Notes: generated by a model from the sequence alone, not told the origin. A stretch of 64,000 nucleotides of DNA from Labilibaculum sp. (GCA_016342745.1 JAEINT010000023.1:1-64000), one strand, 5' to 3'. Positions 1-10,100 are shown, numbered from the stretch's first letter. Numbers and translations are program-made.

Positions 1-3000
1 TGTTTCTCCATCTGCATCTGTTGCATTCCAATCAATAACATCAGCGGTTCCGTTTTCTGCATAATTAATCGCTGCAGAAGCATCACTTGAATGATTTGTA
101 ATTACTGGAGCATTATCATTTATTCCAACAACTGTTACTTTTATATCTTCCGAATCAAAATGTCCGACAGCATCTGTTACAGTTACAGTTAAATTATAAT
201 CATTATCTCCTCCATTATCTCCTGGAATCTCATAGTCTGGTCCAAGTTTAAAACTCAAATCTCCAGTCGATGGATCAATATTGAATAATAAGGCATCAGT
301 TCCACTAATTGAAAATAGCTTTGTATCGCCAGAATCTTCATCAGTAGCACTTACCGTCTCAACAAAAGTGATTCCCTCATTTATAGTTTTATCAACTGCT
401 GTTATTACAGGAGTATAAATATTGGCAACTAAAGTCTTTTTATTTTGTGGATTCAAGGTTGCAACAGAAGTTAAATACAATTCCCCACTAGCACTATAAT
501 TGTATTCACAAACCATAAATCGATAATCCGTATCTGCTAATAAATTATTTACCACAACAGATGAACCATTACCATTATATATACAGTACCAACCGGTAGA
601 ACCAATTTGATCTCCTAATTCAAAACCAAGGTTAGCCGTGTAAGTTGTTCCATCATCAGCGAGTGGCTGACCACTTGTTGTTTGTTTTGCAAATACAACT
701 CTTTTCACACCATTACCATCCGTCCAATCTAATTTCATTTCAGAAGATGTAACATCTGAAAACAAAATATTTGTAGCTTGAACATCAGGCTTAACGCCCA
801 AAGTAGCCTGATTTAGAGGATTTGTTGCAACTGTACCATCAATATACTCATGGTCATTCACGTAATCTGCAACCATCACTCTATATTCTGTTGACGGATC
901 TAATCCATCAATACTTACAGAAGATCCTGATCCTTCATAAACACAATACCAACCAGTTGAACCAATTTGATCACCAGATTCAAATGTCGCATTTGATGAA
1001 TAAGATACACCATCTACAGGAATTGGTAAATCAGTAGTTGAACTTGTTTCCTTTACAAAAACTTGTCTCGCCGTACCATCACCATCCGTCCATGCAATAT
1101 CCATATCTGTTGTTCCAACATTGCTAAATACAATGTGATGGGCAGGACTTAAATTAGAAGTTTTAGTAGTATTCGGATTATTAGTATTTGTTATGGTAAC
1201 GTAATTCTCATTCCCATTAGAACCAAAATACTCTAATACCATTACCTTATAATCCGTATTAGATGCCAAGTTTGAAACATCTACCGTAGTTCCTGTACCA
1301 TTGTAAATACAGTACCATCCCGTTGTTCCAATAGGATCACCTAAACCATAAGAACTATTCGCTGTATATGTTGTATTATTAACTGGAGTTGGTGTTCCTG
1401 TAAGAGTTGGTTTTATGAATGCAAGTCTACGAGTACCCGTTCCATTGGCCCAATTAACAGTCATGCTATTCGCAACAACATTAGAAAAACTAATCTCAGA
1501 AGCTTGAATAACTGTAGCTGTCCTTTGGTTCATTGGATTATCTGTTGCTGTATCAGTATTGTATATTTCGCCTGTACCTCCAACATTATACTCGCATACC
1601 ATTACCTGATATTCGGTATCTTCTGTTAGGCCCGTTACAACAACTGACGAAGATGAAGCTCCATTATACACACAATACCATCCTGTTGAACCTATTTGGG
1701 ATCCAGATTTAAAAATCGTATTTGCAGTATAGCTTGTATTATCGGTTGGTAAAGCAGAACCTGAATTTGCCTCTTTTACAAAAACAACTCTTTGAGATCC
1801 ATTTCCATCGGTCCATTTAATTTTCATTGCTGATTGACCGACTTCTGAAAACCTAATATTTGTAGCTTGTACTGTTGGTGCCGAAGCACTTAATCCGGGC
1901 AAAGGTAGTGTTTTAGATCCACCACTTACAACATTACAATACCACCAGGTATTAATCGTATTAACATCTCCATAAGAATTGTTCGTCCAAGTATGTGCTG
2001 GCACAGCGCCACCATTTAATTCTCTTTTACTACTACCATCACCAGTAGCGTCGGAAATATCAGAATCATCCCAATAAAGTTCAACTACATAACCATTTGA
2101 TGGTCGTACTTGAGAAACACTTAATCCACCCGTTAAATACTCTGCATCATAAGTTGGAAAGTTACTTCCTCCATCTGTATACGATACAGTAAAGTTTAAA
2201 TTATCACCATCATCCAAATTTACATTCGAACCATTTCCATCTTTACCATCCCATGGTATTGCTCTTACATATGGAGCTGTTTCTCCTGGCTGCGGAATTA
2301 CATCATAAGCTAGTACACGATCTTTTGTATTTGTAATATTATCAAATACGCCTCCATCAGTCGGATTTTCAATATTCAACAATATATTATAACTACCTGC
2401 TTGAGTAGATTCTACATTAAAACTAAATTTATTAGCACCACTTACTGCAGTTCTTGAAATTGTTGGAACTGAAGCAAAATCACCAAATTCTGCACTAGGC
2501 ATAATTTCTTGCGGAGGAGGGTTTAAAAAAACAGGAAAAGACGGAACTCCTGAATTTGAACCTTCCACTGATTTTCTATCTTGTTCTAGATCCCCAGAAG
2601 TCCCTGGTCCCTTATCATTATAATAAACCGAAAACACATAAGGTCTAAAATCAGATCCTTTATAATCTACTTTGGATACAAAACCATCTGTAGAATACGC
2701 ATACAAAGTAGCCTCAAATGAATCAACTGTATTCCAGCCTCCCATATCAAACCACCAAATCATTGACCAAACACGTCCTTTTTGAGCAGTAGCAGGACTA
2801 CCTACCGTAGCGACTGTAATATCCCAATAAATTGCATTAGCTCTATCTGGAAACTCTATATAATAATTTCCAGAAGGAGCTCCCGCAGCGGGTGTATAAA
2901 TTTGCGGAGTATAACCACCTGAATTTAATGCTGGAGCTGGCCCAGCTTCAACTTGTCCAAAATCTGAGCCATTAGAATTTGTAACTTCTGAAAATACTTC

Positions 3001-3294
3001 ATTCCCATTAGGATCATAAATCTTATATGTATCACCAGAAGTACTAAATCCTAGATACACAACCTCATTGGTCGGATTTTTTATATAAATATTTAACCTT
3101 TGATTTGTGGCTGCACCTGCACTAGCCCAACTATTTTTACCAAAGTTTGTTGTCACCTCATTTGAAGTTCCATTAACCAACTCCTTTAATCCCTCTGCTT
3201 TTATTGAAGCAGTACTTCCAACAAGTAATACAACTATAAGCAAAAGAAAAGTGAACAGTCTTTGCATAATATTTTGCGAGTAAATTTTTCTCAT
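1..3294 (-). CDS. Large secreted multidomain protein, N-terminal part (C-terminus off window)
   Basis: An open frame runs from an ATG at 3294 (alternative ATG at 3267, which gives a tighter signal peptide) off the left edge, so 1098 codons are visible and no stop is seen. After a hydrophobic signal peptide comes about 440 residues with Trp- and Gly-rich beta-sandwich-like sequence. Four tandem ~121-residue fibronectin-III-like repeats follow, each carrying a TGWYC core and an L..(D/N)T.Y..MV strand (bases about 430-1883). A cadherin-like domain comes next, with NEGITF, SATDEDSGD and GINDNAPVIT motifs, and a second one begins at the edge. The layout fits a cell-surface or secreted adhesin-like substrate of the type IX secretion system. 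The C-terminal sorting domain would lie outside the window and was not seen. It is the last visible gene of the PorP/PorE-like operon, 10 bp after the upstream gene. Function beyond surface display is unknown. Confidence 0.85.
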   Translation of the reverse strand, partial: MRKIYSQNIMQRLFTFLLLIVVLLVGSTASIKAEGLKELVNGTSNEVTTNFGKNSWASAGAATNQRLNIYIKNPTNEVVYLGFSTSGDTYKIYDPNGNEVFSEVTNSNGSDFGQVEAGPAPALNSGGYTPQIYTPAAGAPSGNYYIEFPDRANAIYWDITVATVGSPATAQKGRVWSMIWWFDMGGWNTVDSFEATLYAYSTDGFVSKVDYKGSDFRPYVFSVYYNDKGPGTSGDLEQDRKSVEGSNSGVPSFPVFLNPPPQEIMPSAEFGDFASVPTISRTAVSGANKFSFNVESTQAGSYNILLNIENPTDGGVFDNITNTKDRVLAYDVIPQPGETAPYVRAIPWDGKDGNGSNVNLDDGDNLNFTVSYTDGGSNFPTYDAEYLTGGLSVSQVRPSNGYVVELYWDDSDISDATGDGSSKRELNGGAVPAHTWTNNSYGDVNTINTWWYCNVVSGGSKTLPLPGLSASAPTVQATNIRFSEVGQSAMKIKWTDGNGSQRVVFVKEANSGSALPTDNTSYTANTIFKSGSQIGSTGWYCVYNGASSSSVVVTGLTEDTEYQVMVCEYNVGGTGEIYNTDTATDNPMNQRTATVIQASEISFSNVVANSMTVNWANGTGTRRLAFIKPTLTGTPTPVNNTTYTANSSYGLGDPIGTTGWYCIYNGTGTTVDVSNLASNTDYKVMVLEYFGSNGNENYVTITNTNNPNTTKTSNLSPAHHIVFSNVGTTDMDIAWTDGDGTARQVFVKETSSTTDLPIPVDGVSYSSNATFESGDQIGSTGWYCVYEGSGSSVSIDGLDPSTEYRVMVADYVNDHEYIDGTVATNPLNQATLGVKPDVQATNILFSDVTSSEMKLDWTDGNGVKRVVFAKQTTSGQPLADDGTTYTANLGFELGDQIGSTGWYCIYNGNGSSVVVNNLLADTDYRFMVCEYNYSASGELYLTSVATLNPQNKKTLVANIYTPVITAVDKTINEGITFVETVSATDEDSGDTKLFSISGTDALLFNIDPSTGDLSFKLGPDYEIPGDNGGDNDYNLTVTVTDAVGHFDSEDIKVTVVGINDNAPVITNHSSDASAAINYAENGTADVIDWNATDADGET
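430..1883 (-). repeat. Four tandem ~363-bp coding repeats (FnIII-like, TGWYC core)
   Basis: The complement of the WYC codons recurs at 584, 944, 1310 and 1673, giving periods of 360, 366 and 363 bp (120-122 residues). Each unit reads roughly VQATNI.FS.V, W(T/A)(D/N)G.G..R, SYTAN, G..IG(S/T)TGWYC.Y.G, then VMV.(E/D)Y. The first and fourth repeats end in VCEYN, so they hold a possible Cys pair. The second and third have VLEYF and VADYV and keep only the WYC cysteine. A degenerate WWYCN motif precedes the block (about 1938). Confidence 0.85.
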
Positions 3295-3304
3295 AGTATA
3301 TAGA

Positions 3305-5197
3305 TTATTTTTCTATAGATTTTAATTCAAAGTCAACTCTACGATTGAACTTGTGCCATTCTTCTTCTGATTGAGAATCCATCTTTTCTAGCGGTTTTTC
3401 TTCACCGATCACTCCCATATCAATTCTATCTGCCGAAACTCCTAACTTAAGAAGTACTTTACAAGCACTTTTTGCACGATTTTTCGCCAATCTTTTATTG
3501 TATCGGTTCGATCCTCTAACATCAGTATTTGCCATAACAGTTACAGCCATATCTTCATGTTTTGATAATAATTCGAACAAATCAATAAGAATTTCATTAG
3601 CCTCACTTGTGATTTCATGTTTGTCGTAATCGAAGTAGATTGGAGGTAATGATTCTGGCAAAGCATCAACTATTTCCTCAACAACAGGAATCGGAGTCAA
3701 ATAGTAAACATGCTTCTGTTTAGCATCAAAAAGATCACTATAAAAGCTTGTATCCTTACTCACAAAACCTTCTCTTGAAATATGCAGATCGTAATTCTCT
3801 TCTCGAGTAATTTCCTTAGTATAAGAAAACGTTTCTGAATTAAAGTCTAAAGATGAATCTACCTTATCATTAACAAGAATCTCATCTGCAGCAATTAGCT
3901 CATGAGTTTCTGCATTCAAAATCTGAATTTCAACGTCATTTGTTCCAGCAATTGCGAATTGATAAATATCATCATCCCCTTTACCGGTTCTTCTATTAGA
4001 TGAAAAATATCCTTGATTACTATTGGCATGCATTACTAATGCAAAATCATCAGCCTCTGAATTTACAGGTGCTCCTAAATGCGTTAATTCCGTCTCATCC
4101 GAAATTAAATCGGCTACATAAATATCTAAACCACCCATTCCTGCGCGACCATTCGAGGCAAAGAACAAGGTATTTCCATTTACATGAGGAAACATTTCAT
4201 TTTCAGATGTATTAATCTTTTTGCCTAAATTAATTGGCTTGGTCCATTTCCCATTTTTCAAAAGAGATTTATAAACATCCGTTCCTCCAATACCTCCTGG
4301 CATATCAGAAACGAAGTAAAGAGTGTTCCCATCTGCACTTAAGCTAGGATGACCAACCGAATATTTATCGCTATTAAAAGGAAATTCAGCAGCAATTTTC
4401 CAATTATCATTTTCCTTTTCAGCAATGAAAATTTTCAAATTATTTACACCCTTTTCATCTCTATTCAGTTTTCCTTTGAAATAATTACTTCGAGTAAAGA
4501 ACATCTGGTTTAAATCTTTCGAGAAACAAACAACACCTTCGTGGTATCTAGATCCTATTCCTTTTGCAAAACGAATAATTTGCTCTTCTGCTATAGTATC
4601 CTTAGTAAATTGAAAAAGTTCAAGAAAATACTGACCATTCCAACCATACTTATCTGAACGAAAACTTTTACTCTTTCGTCCTGAACTAAAAATTACTTTA
4701 TTACCATATAAGGCAGGTGCAAAATCAGAGTAGCTTGAATTAAAATCAACTTCATTAATTGCACACTTCAATTCAGTCAAGTCAACTTTTTCAAGCATTT
4801 CCATCTGCTCAACAAGACTTTTTATTTCTTCTTTATCTGAATCTACCTTTAAATATTCTTGATAACATTTTTTTGCCAAACGATATTTTCCGTTTTCTCT
4901 TGACAAATCACCATATAAAATCCAATCAGAATTTTCATGACTAGAATTGTTAGTTAGTAATTCATAAAATTTAAAGGAGTTATCATTATCACCAATTTTG
5001 TGGTACGATTGAGCTAATCTTCTTTGTACATGTACTGCGGAAGAATCTTTTTTTAATGCATGTTCATAATACTCAACAGCTTTCAAATAGTTAAACTGAT
5101 CGAACTCCTTATCTCCCATAAAAACAGAAAATTTTTGAGAAAAAGCAGTATTTGAAACAATGCAGATTAAAAGAATAAGTGTAAATCTTTTGATCAT
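3305..5197 (-). CDS. PorE-like TPR / beta-propeller / OmpA-family protein
   Basis: This 630-residue protein has a signal peptide (cleavage near TAFSQ). TPR-like helices occupy about residues 25-135, and a WD40-like PD40 beta-propeller about 150-420 (motifs GHPSLSADGNTLYFVSD, NEMFPHVNGNTLFFAS, GYFSSNR). A carboxypeptidase-regulatory-like beta domain covers about 425-510, and a C-terminal OmpA peptidoglycan-binding domain about 535-630 (IYFDYDKHEI; NRRVDFEL). This order matches PorE of Porphyromonas gingivalis, the periplasmic type IX secretion component that tethers the machine to peptidoglycan. Bacteroidota encode several paralogues next to PorP/SprF genes, so this one may serve a particular substrate rather than the core machine. 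It sits 24 bp after the PorP/SprF gene and 10 bp before the large secreted protein, which implies one operon. Confidence 0.85.
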   Translation of the reverse strand: MIKRFTLILLICIVSNTAFSQKFSVFMGDKEFDQFNYLKAVEYYEHALKKDSSAVHVQRRLAQSYHKIGDNDNSFKFYELLTNNSSHENSDWILYGDLSRENGKYRLAKKCYQEYLKVDSDKEEIKSLVEQMEMLEKVDLTELKCAINEVDFNSSYSDFAPALYGNKVIFSSGRKSKSFRSDKYGWNGQYFLELFQFTKDTIAEEQIIRFAKGIGSRYHEGVVCFSKDLNQMFFTRSNYFKGKLNRDEKGVNNLKIFIAEKENDNWKIAAEFPFNSDKYSVGHPSLSADGNTLYFVSDMPGGIGGTDVYKSLLKNGKWTKPINLGKKINTSENEMFPHVNGNTLFFASNGRAGMGGLDIYVADLISDETELTHLGAPVNSEADDFALVMHANSNQGYFSSNRRTGKGDDDIYQFAIAGTNDVEIQILNAETHELIAADEILVNDKVDSSLDFNSETFSYTKEITREENYDLHISREGFVSKDTSFYSDLFDAKQKHVYYLTPIPVVEEIVDALPESLPPIYFDYDKHEITSEANEILIDLFELLSKHEDMAVTVMANTDVRGSNRYNKRLAKNRAKSACKVLLKLGVSADRIDMGVIGEEKPLEKMDSQSEEEWHKFNRRVDFELKSIEK

Positions 5198-5221
5198 ATA
5201 TAGTTTTATTAAGGTCGGGGA

Positions 5222-6145
5222 TTAAAAATAACGTGGGGACTTCAATTTCTTAGAATTGAAGACAATATCATAGCTTAAAGAAATCTCATGAGATCCATCA
5301 CTACGACCAGACAATTTAGAGATTGCAAAATCGTAAGAATATCCAATTCGAAGTTGGTTGGTAACATTCACTTGAGCAATAGCTGCTACAGAATCTTCAT
5401 TTCGGAATGAAGTTCCTAGCCACAAACGGTCAACAAATATTGCCATCAAAGAAATATCGTATGATAATCGTGATCCTTGGGTTGCTTTTACCAACATGGA
5501 AGGCTTTAATTTCATGAAAGGATTTACATCCATTAAATATCCAGCCGTTAAAAAATAATGCAATTTCCCTCTATCTAAAGTTGATTTGGCCAAATCGCCT
5601 CCTTCAACATCAGTTTGTATAAGTCTAGGAATAGAAAGACCTGCAAAAAAACGATCGGAATATAAATAAGCCCCAACTCCAAAGTTTGGAATTACGTCTC
5701 CATCAATATTATTTAATAGCAAAGGGTCGTTTTGATCTACCGCTTTTGCATCCAACAAGTCCACTTTATAGTGTGCTAAACCAGCTTTTAAACCTAAATT
5801 TAAAAACATCGATTCACTCAACTGCAAACGATAAGATAAGTCAACTCCAACATCTGTGTTCTTTTCTGGACCCAACTTGTCACTTTCTACAGTTAGACCT
5901 ACGCCCATATTAAAAAATGTAATTGGACTATTAATCGAAACAGCCGAACTTTCAGGAGCTCCAGCAATTCCGACCCACTGTCGACGAGCAATTCCAAGTA
6001 TTTGTGTTGCTCCTCTAGAACCTGCATATGCAGGATTAATTGCAGAAGGATAATTTAAGTATTGGGTGAACATTTTGTCCTGCTGCCCATAACTCATACT
6101 AACACTCCCTAACAATAAGAATAAAAAGGGTAAAAGTTTTTTCAT
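5222..6145 (-). CDS. PorP/SprF family type IX secretion membrane protein
   Basis: This 307-residue outer-membrane barrel has a signal peptide (MKKLLPFLFLLLGSVSMSYG) and the family's early motif QYLNYPSAINPAYAGSRG. Amphipathic beta strands follow (AGLSIPRLIQ, RIGYSYDFAISKL, GSHEISLSYDI) and the end is aromatic (PRYF). In this family, PorP is needed for type IX secretion in P. gingivalis, and SprF is needed for SprB adhesin export in Flavobacterium. It is the first gene of the three-gene unit, and a TATATTTG promoter element lies about 150 bp upstream. Linkage to the large repeat protein suggests it escorts that substrate to the surface. Confidence 0.9.
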   Translation of the reverse strand: MKKLLPFLFLLLGSVSMSYGQQDKMFTQYLNYPSAINPAYAGSRGATQILGIARRQWVGIAGAPESSAVSINSPITFFNMGVGLTVESDKLGPEKNTDVGVDLSYRLQLSESMFLNLGLKAGLAHYKVDLLDAKAVDQNDPLLLNNIDGDVIPNFGVGAYLYSDRFFAGLSIPRLIQTDVEGGDLAKSTLDRGKLHYFLTAGYLMDVNPFMKLKPSMLVKATQGSRLSYDISLMAIFVDRLWLGTSFRNEDSVAAIAQVNVTNQLRIGYSYDFAISKLSGRSDGSHEISLSYDIVFNSKKLKSPRYF

Positions 6146-6751
6146 ATAATAGATTTGTTTGGTTTTTCTTAATCATTTTTAAGGATAAGGATCAGTTTAA
6201 CTTCCTTTCCCTCTCTAAATCAAATTCATAAACTAAGATGCTATTCTTACAAATTCTGCTGACATCACACAATAGTGATATTTCTTAGAGAAGCTCAAAT
6301 ATACTCCCTTAAATTCTATCCCAATAAAGCATTCTAAATAATATGATCAATGCATATTTTCACCTGACAAGAGCACTTATCAACTCAATAAACAGATTCA
6401 AAATCTTCTAATAACTACTCAAAATTGGAGTATTACATATCTTAAGTTGTCAGGGATCATAAAACATAGACAAACAGAACACTTTATTTGACCAAAGCCA
6501 CTTAAACTAACTACTGATGAGCTGTAAAAAATGCACTAAACAAAGACTGTGTCGTAAATAATTTTAACACTCTTTTTTTAACGAGTTCGAAAATACACTA
6601 CATATTAAAAGAAAAGAAAACAATGTTCTGAAGGGAGTGATAGCTGTTATGAAATAACATTATTCTGTTCTTAATTTTTCTATAAAAAATAACCGTAATG
6701 GGAAAAACCTCATTATATTTTTCTTTTTTTTAAAACGAGACACAATGGCAC
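6146..6751. other. 606-bp AT-rich intergenic region without a gene
   Basis: No open frame with coding character was found on either strand. The region separates the PorP operon from the terminator of the LytTR regulator upstream, and should hold the PorP promoter. Apart from the TATATTTG element at 6296 nothing was recognised: no repeat, tRNA or strong hairpin. Confidence 0.5.
6296..6303 (-). promoter_or_regulatory. Candidate -7 element of the PorP operon
   Basis: Read on the minus strand the bases are TATATTTG, an exact match to the Bacteroidota -7 consensus TAnnTTTG. About 18 bp further upstream only a weak ATTG stands in for the -33 TTTG. It would leave a leader of about 145 bases before the PorP/SprF start. 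Eight-base matches occur by chance in AT-rich DNA, so the call is tentative. Confidence 0.35.
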
Positions 6752-6785
6752 AAAAAAAAAGGAATGCCTTACTGACATTCCTTTT
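6752..6785 (-). terminator. Intrinsic terminator of the LytTR/kinase operon
   Basis: A 10-bp perfect stem (6757-6766 with 6776-6785) has a 9-base loop. On the minus strand it is followed by a run of T. It lies 20 bp after the stop of the LytTR regulator. Confidence 0.85.
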
Positions 6786-6805
6786 ATTTGATCTACCCAT
6801 TAAGC

Positions 6806-7528
6806 TTATCCAATATTTATTCGATTAATTAAATCATTTCGATAATTTTTTCCAATAGGTATTTCTACTCCTTCTATTACCACAGTCTGATTGTTAATGC
6901 TTTCCAAAAAATCTAAATTTATTACATAGCTTCTATGCGTACGATAAAAATTATCTGGCAACTTTTCAATTAAAGAACTTATGCTTCCACGATGTACCAA
7001 ATATTTTCCCTTTGTATTGTAAATCTCAACGTACACATGATCACTTTTCAGAAATAGAATATCAGTAAACTTGATTTTGAGAAATACATTTTTGCTTTTA
7101 AAAAATAATGCATCTTTTACAATTACATTCTCCTCTTTGGAACCTTTGTTGTTTTTATTAAAATTATAAAGTGCAATCTCAATAGAAGTGTATAAATCAT
7201 CTTTATTGAAGGGCTTCACCAAGTATGCTGGTGGATCAGCTTTCTTTGCTTTTTCAATAGTCGCAGGGTCAGCATTCGAAGTCAGAAATATAAATGGAAT
7301 ATCGTAATCCTCCTTTATGGTCCAAGCCAAATCGACACCATCCTTTTTACCTGCCAATTGAATATCCAAAATAGCAAGATCTGGTTTTTCATTTTCAATT
7401 GTTTCGATGGCCTCGGTATAATTGATGGCTGGCTCCAAAACCTCATAACCCAAGTTTTCTAAAATATTGCAAATGTTATCAGCAATAATAATCTCATCCT
7501 CAACTACTAGTATCTTCACTTTACTCAT
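6806..7528 (-). CDS. LytTR-family response regulator
   Basis: The protein is 240 residues. The receiver domain spans about 1-120, with the acidic pair E10/D11, phosphoacceptor D55 (LAILDIQLAG), T83 and K105 (LVKPF). A LytTR DNA-binding domain spans about 140-238 (RTHRSYVINLDFLESI, EIPIGKNYRNDL). It lies 12 bp after the TPR histidine kinase, its evident cognate partner. LytTR regulators bind direct-repeat sites as dimers and activate or repress nearby genes. Its targets cannot be read from the sequence. The hairpin terminator immediately downstream closes the two-gene operon. Confidence 0.92.
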   Translation of the reverse strand: MSKVKILVVEDEIIIADNICNILENLGYEVLEPAINYTEAIETIENEKPDLAILDIQLAGKKDGVDLAWTIKEDYDIPFIFLTSNADPATIEKAKKADPPAYLVKPFNKDDLYTSIEIALYNFNKNNKGSKEENVIVKDALFFKSKNVFLKIKFTDILFLKSDHVYVEIYNTKGKYLVHRGSISSLIEKLPDNFYRTHRSYVINLDFLESINNQTVVIEGVEIPIGKNYRNDLINRINIG

Positions 7529-7540
7529 AACACATATTAA

Positions 7541-9610
7541 TTAAGAAATTTCTTTACGAGCATCGGTATCTTTAAAATAAATGGTAAAAACCGAACCATT
7601 ATCGTAAGTGTATTCAGCTTTCCCATAAAGTTGTTTACTTAGACGTCGCACTAATTTTAAACCAAGCGATTTCGATTTGTTAAAATTATAATCTTCAGGT
7701 AAACCACTCCCATTATCTCTTATTGAGAGCTCATAATAATCCGCATTGTGTTCCAGTTTAATGCTAAGCTGCCCAATATCCTGTTTTGTAAAAGCATATT
7801 TAAAAGCATTCGTCAACAACTCATTTACAATTAAACCCAACGGCACTGCGGTATCAATATCAAAATTCACATCCTCCATTTCAATGCTATGCTCAAACTC
7901 TTGTTCTAATTGATTACTATCACTTACCTGTACAACCAATTGTTCCATATAATCTTTAAAAGAAATACTCTCGATATGCTTATTCTGATACAAATTCTGA
8001 TGAATCAAAGCCATGGCTTTCATTCTTGTTTGTCCATCGTTAATGGCAACAAGTGTGGCTTCATCATCGATAGTATTCGATTGTAAATCGAGTAAACTAG
8101 AAACTATTTGCAAGTTATTCTTTACTCTATGATGAATTTCTTTTAAAAGAAGTTCCTTTTCAGAAAGTGATTTATTGATTATGGTATTTTTTTCATCTAA
8201 CTCCTTGGCTTGCTTTTTCCTTTTTCTTGCATAGATAAATATAAATATTGCGGTTCCCAATAGAAGAACAATCATGAATCCAGTGATAATCAACCCCCTA
8301 TCACGCTCTTGAATTTCTTGTTGATGTTTATACTGCAATTCAAGATCTACCTGAACACGTGCCAAGCTATCATTAAGAATTTGTTGTTCGTATTTGTACT
8401 TTTCATCAAGCTTTGTGAATTCCTGAATCTTTTTTTCGCTTGAAACACTATCTCTAAACTGTATATGCTTTTCCAAAGTCTGATAAGCCTTTTGGGTCAT
8501 ACCAAGCTTGTTATAGACATCTGCCAACGGATATGTAATATTTTTAATCTCTTCATAATATCCTAATTCTTCAGCAAAATCCAATCCCTCTTCTAGTATT
8601 GTTTTAGCTTTTTGATACTGATTGATATGTAAATACGATCTACCAAGAAAAAATATACCATCAGCATATTGAAAATCTGATTCATATTTTTCCGAAAGCT
8701 CAATTTTTTTAATGCTATATTCTATTGTTTTTTCGTAATTGGGAGTCTCCAAAGTAAAATGATAATATGCTAAAACAGAATAATATCCAATCATCCCTTT
8801 TTCATAATTGGCTTTCTCATAAATTGTTTTAGCCTTTTCTAACGTTTCTAAACCAAGCGCAACATTCCCCTCATCAAAGTACAACTCCGAAAGGTTATTA
8901 TATAAGACTCCTAAATTCTTTGATTCATCAATTTTTTTGTAGGCTTCAATACCTTTTAAATACACCTCTTTTTCTTTTGGCTTATTATTGGTTTCTCTAT
9001 ATATTAAGCCCATAGAATTATATGTACTACCTATTCTTGAATGATCGTCAAGTAGTCTAAAGGCATTAATGGAGTTCTGCATATTTTTTAATGCATTTAC
9101 ATAATCCAGTCTATGGTAATATATCCTTCCTAATTTATTACTTACTATACCATACCATAAAGTATCCTCATTAATTTGAAGTAAGCTTATAGATTTTTCG
9201 TAATACTTAATGGAAAGCTCAATTTCGCCAATACTTTTATATATCACAGCGATTTTAACATTCATTTTACCTTGCATAGAAAAATCTTCTTCTGATTCAA
9301 AGATTTTTTCTGCCAATTCAAAATGGTAAAGTGATGAATCTCTCTCTCCTTTTGTAGAATAATATTCACCATACAAACTTTCGGCTTTTCCAATATATAA
9401 AGGAAGCTTATTATCAGTTGAAATTTTATAAAGCTTTTGAATTTCTAGATATGAGGAATCTAATTTTTTAGCGCGTATATCTCTTGATATATCAACATAC
9501 GATGCTTCAACCAACTCTTCTACAGACTGATTTTGTGCGAACAGGGAAGTTGAAGATATATTCAGTATGAATAATAAGAAAGCTAAATAAACATTTATAC
9601 TGTATTTCAT
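7541..9610 (-). CDS. TPR-containing sensor histidine kinase (HisKA_2 type)
   Basis: This 689-residue protein has a signal peptide (SSTSLFAQ) and then about seven TPR units in the periplasm (about 35-400; motifs [25 protein letters not shown]). A coiled-coil stretch leads to one membrane helix (about 444-466, [14 protein letters not shown]). The cytoplasmic kinase has phosphoacceptor H493 within [18 protein letters not shown], the HWE/HisKA_2-type dimerisation motif. It is followed by a GHKL ATPase with [12 protein letters not shown] (N box) and DNGSGLPED (G1 box). It is co-transcribed with the LytTR regulator 12 bp downstream. The TPR domain probably senses an envelope protein or peptide; the ligand is unknown. 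A broken copy of its 3' end lies 48 bp upstream. Confidence 0.92.
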   Translation of the reverse strand: MKYSINVYLAFLLFILNISSTSLFAQNQSVEELVEASYVDISRDIRAKKLDSSYLEIQKLYKISTDNKLPLYIGKAESLYGEYYSTKGERDSSLYHFELAEKIFESEEDFSMQGKMNVKIAVIYKSIGEIELSIKYYEKSISLLQINEDTLWYGIVSNKLGRIYYHRLDYVNALKNMQNSINAFRLLDDHSRIGSTYNSMGLIYRETNNKPKEKEVYLKGIEAYKKIDESKNLGVLYNNLSELYFDEGNVALGLETLEKAKTIYEKANYEKGMIGYYSVLAYYHFTLETPNYEKTIEYSIKKIELSEKYESDFQYADGIFFLGRSYLHINQYQKAKTILEEGLDFAEELGYYEEIKNITYPLADVYNKLGMTQKAYQTLEKHIQFRDSVSSEKKIQEFTKLDEKYKYEQQILNDSLARVQVDLELQYKHQQEIQERDRGLIITGFMIVLLLGTAIFIFIYARKRKKQAKELDEKNTIINKSLSEKELLLKEIHHRVKNNLQIVSSLLDLQSNTIDDEATLVAINDGQTRMKAMALIHQNLYQNKHIESISFKDYMEQLVVQVSDSNQLEQEFEHSIEMEDVNFDIDTAVPLGLIVNELLTNAFKYAFTKQDIGQLSIKLEHNADYYELSIRDNGSGLPEDYNFNKSKSLGLKLVRRLSKQLYGKAEYTYDNGSVFTIYFKDTDARKEIS

Positions 9611-9657
9611 AGAGTAGAATTCTTTGATTAAAATTTATTAAAAAGCAACACTAAGCA

Positions 9658-9890
9658 TTAAGAAATCTCCTTACGTGTATCAGTATCTTTAAAAAAGATT
9701 GTAAAAACAGAACCATTATCAAAAGTATATTCAGCTTTCCCATAAAGTTGCTTACTGAGGCGACGAACCAATTTTAAGCCAAGTGATTTCGATTTCTCAA
9801 AGTTATAATCATCAGGCAATCCTTAGCCATTGTCTTTTATGGAGAATTTATAAAATTCCTGATTTTGCTCTTATTTTAAGTCGCCAAACA
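9658..9890 (-). pseudogene. Decayed 3' end of a second histidine kinase (paralogue of the neighbour)
   Basis: On the minus strand this stretch encodes DNG-stop-GLPDDYNFEKSKSLG and continues to FKDTDTRKEIS-stop. It is nearly residue-for-residue the C-terminal ~70 residues of the intact kinase at 7541-9610 ([19 protein letters not shown] ... [11 protein letters not shown]). Serine of the G1 box has become a stop (TAA), and another in-frame stop lies a few codons further upstream. DHp, membrane and most TPR sequence is absent. Just upstream, in another frame, minus-strand bases about 9893-9975 encode a TPR-like snippet (SLFNGNVCLALDFYHY), consistent with a large internal deletion. It probably reflects a tandem kinase duplication whose first copy decayed. 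Confidence 0.85.
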
Positions 9891-9975
9891 TAGTGATAAA
9901 AATCAAGAGCTAAACACACATTTCCATTAAACAAACTATCCATTACACCAATGGCATTAGCAAAATTAAAATCTT

Positions 9976-10100
9976 ATTCTCTCACTAAATAATACTTATA
10001 TGCTAAGCGGTTATTTCAGCTTATTTAACGATCATACGAGGATGAAGTTTTTTTCATGAAAATCAAGTATACAACCCATTTCGATCTAACTTGAGTTAAC
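9976..10100. other. Intergenic remainder next to the kinase remnant
   Basis: This is AT-rich sequence between the pseudogene and the terminator of the PepSY-type gene. No coding frame or repeat was recognised, and it may contain further unrecognisable kinase debris. Confidence 0.4.

Noticed and set aside
822-1037. Small plus-strand open frame inside the large secreted-protein gene
   Set aside because: It is an antisense shadow of the repeat coding sequence, with skewed His/Gln/Leu content and no start context. Many similar short antisense frames elsewhere were treated the same way.
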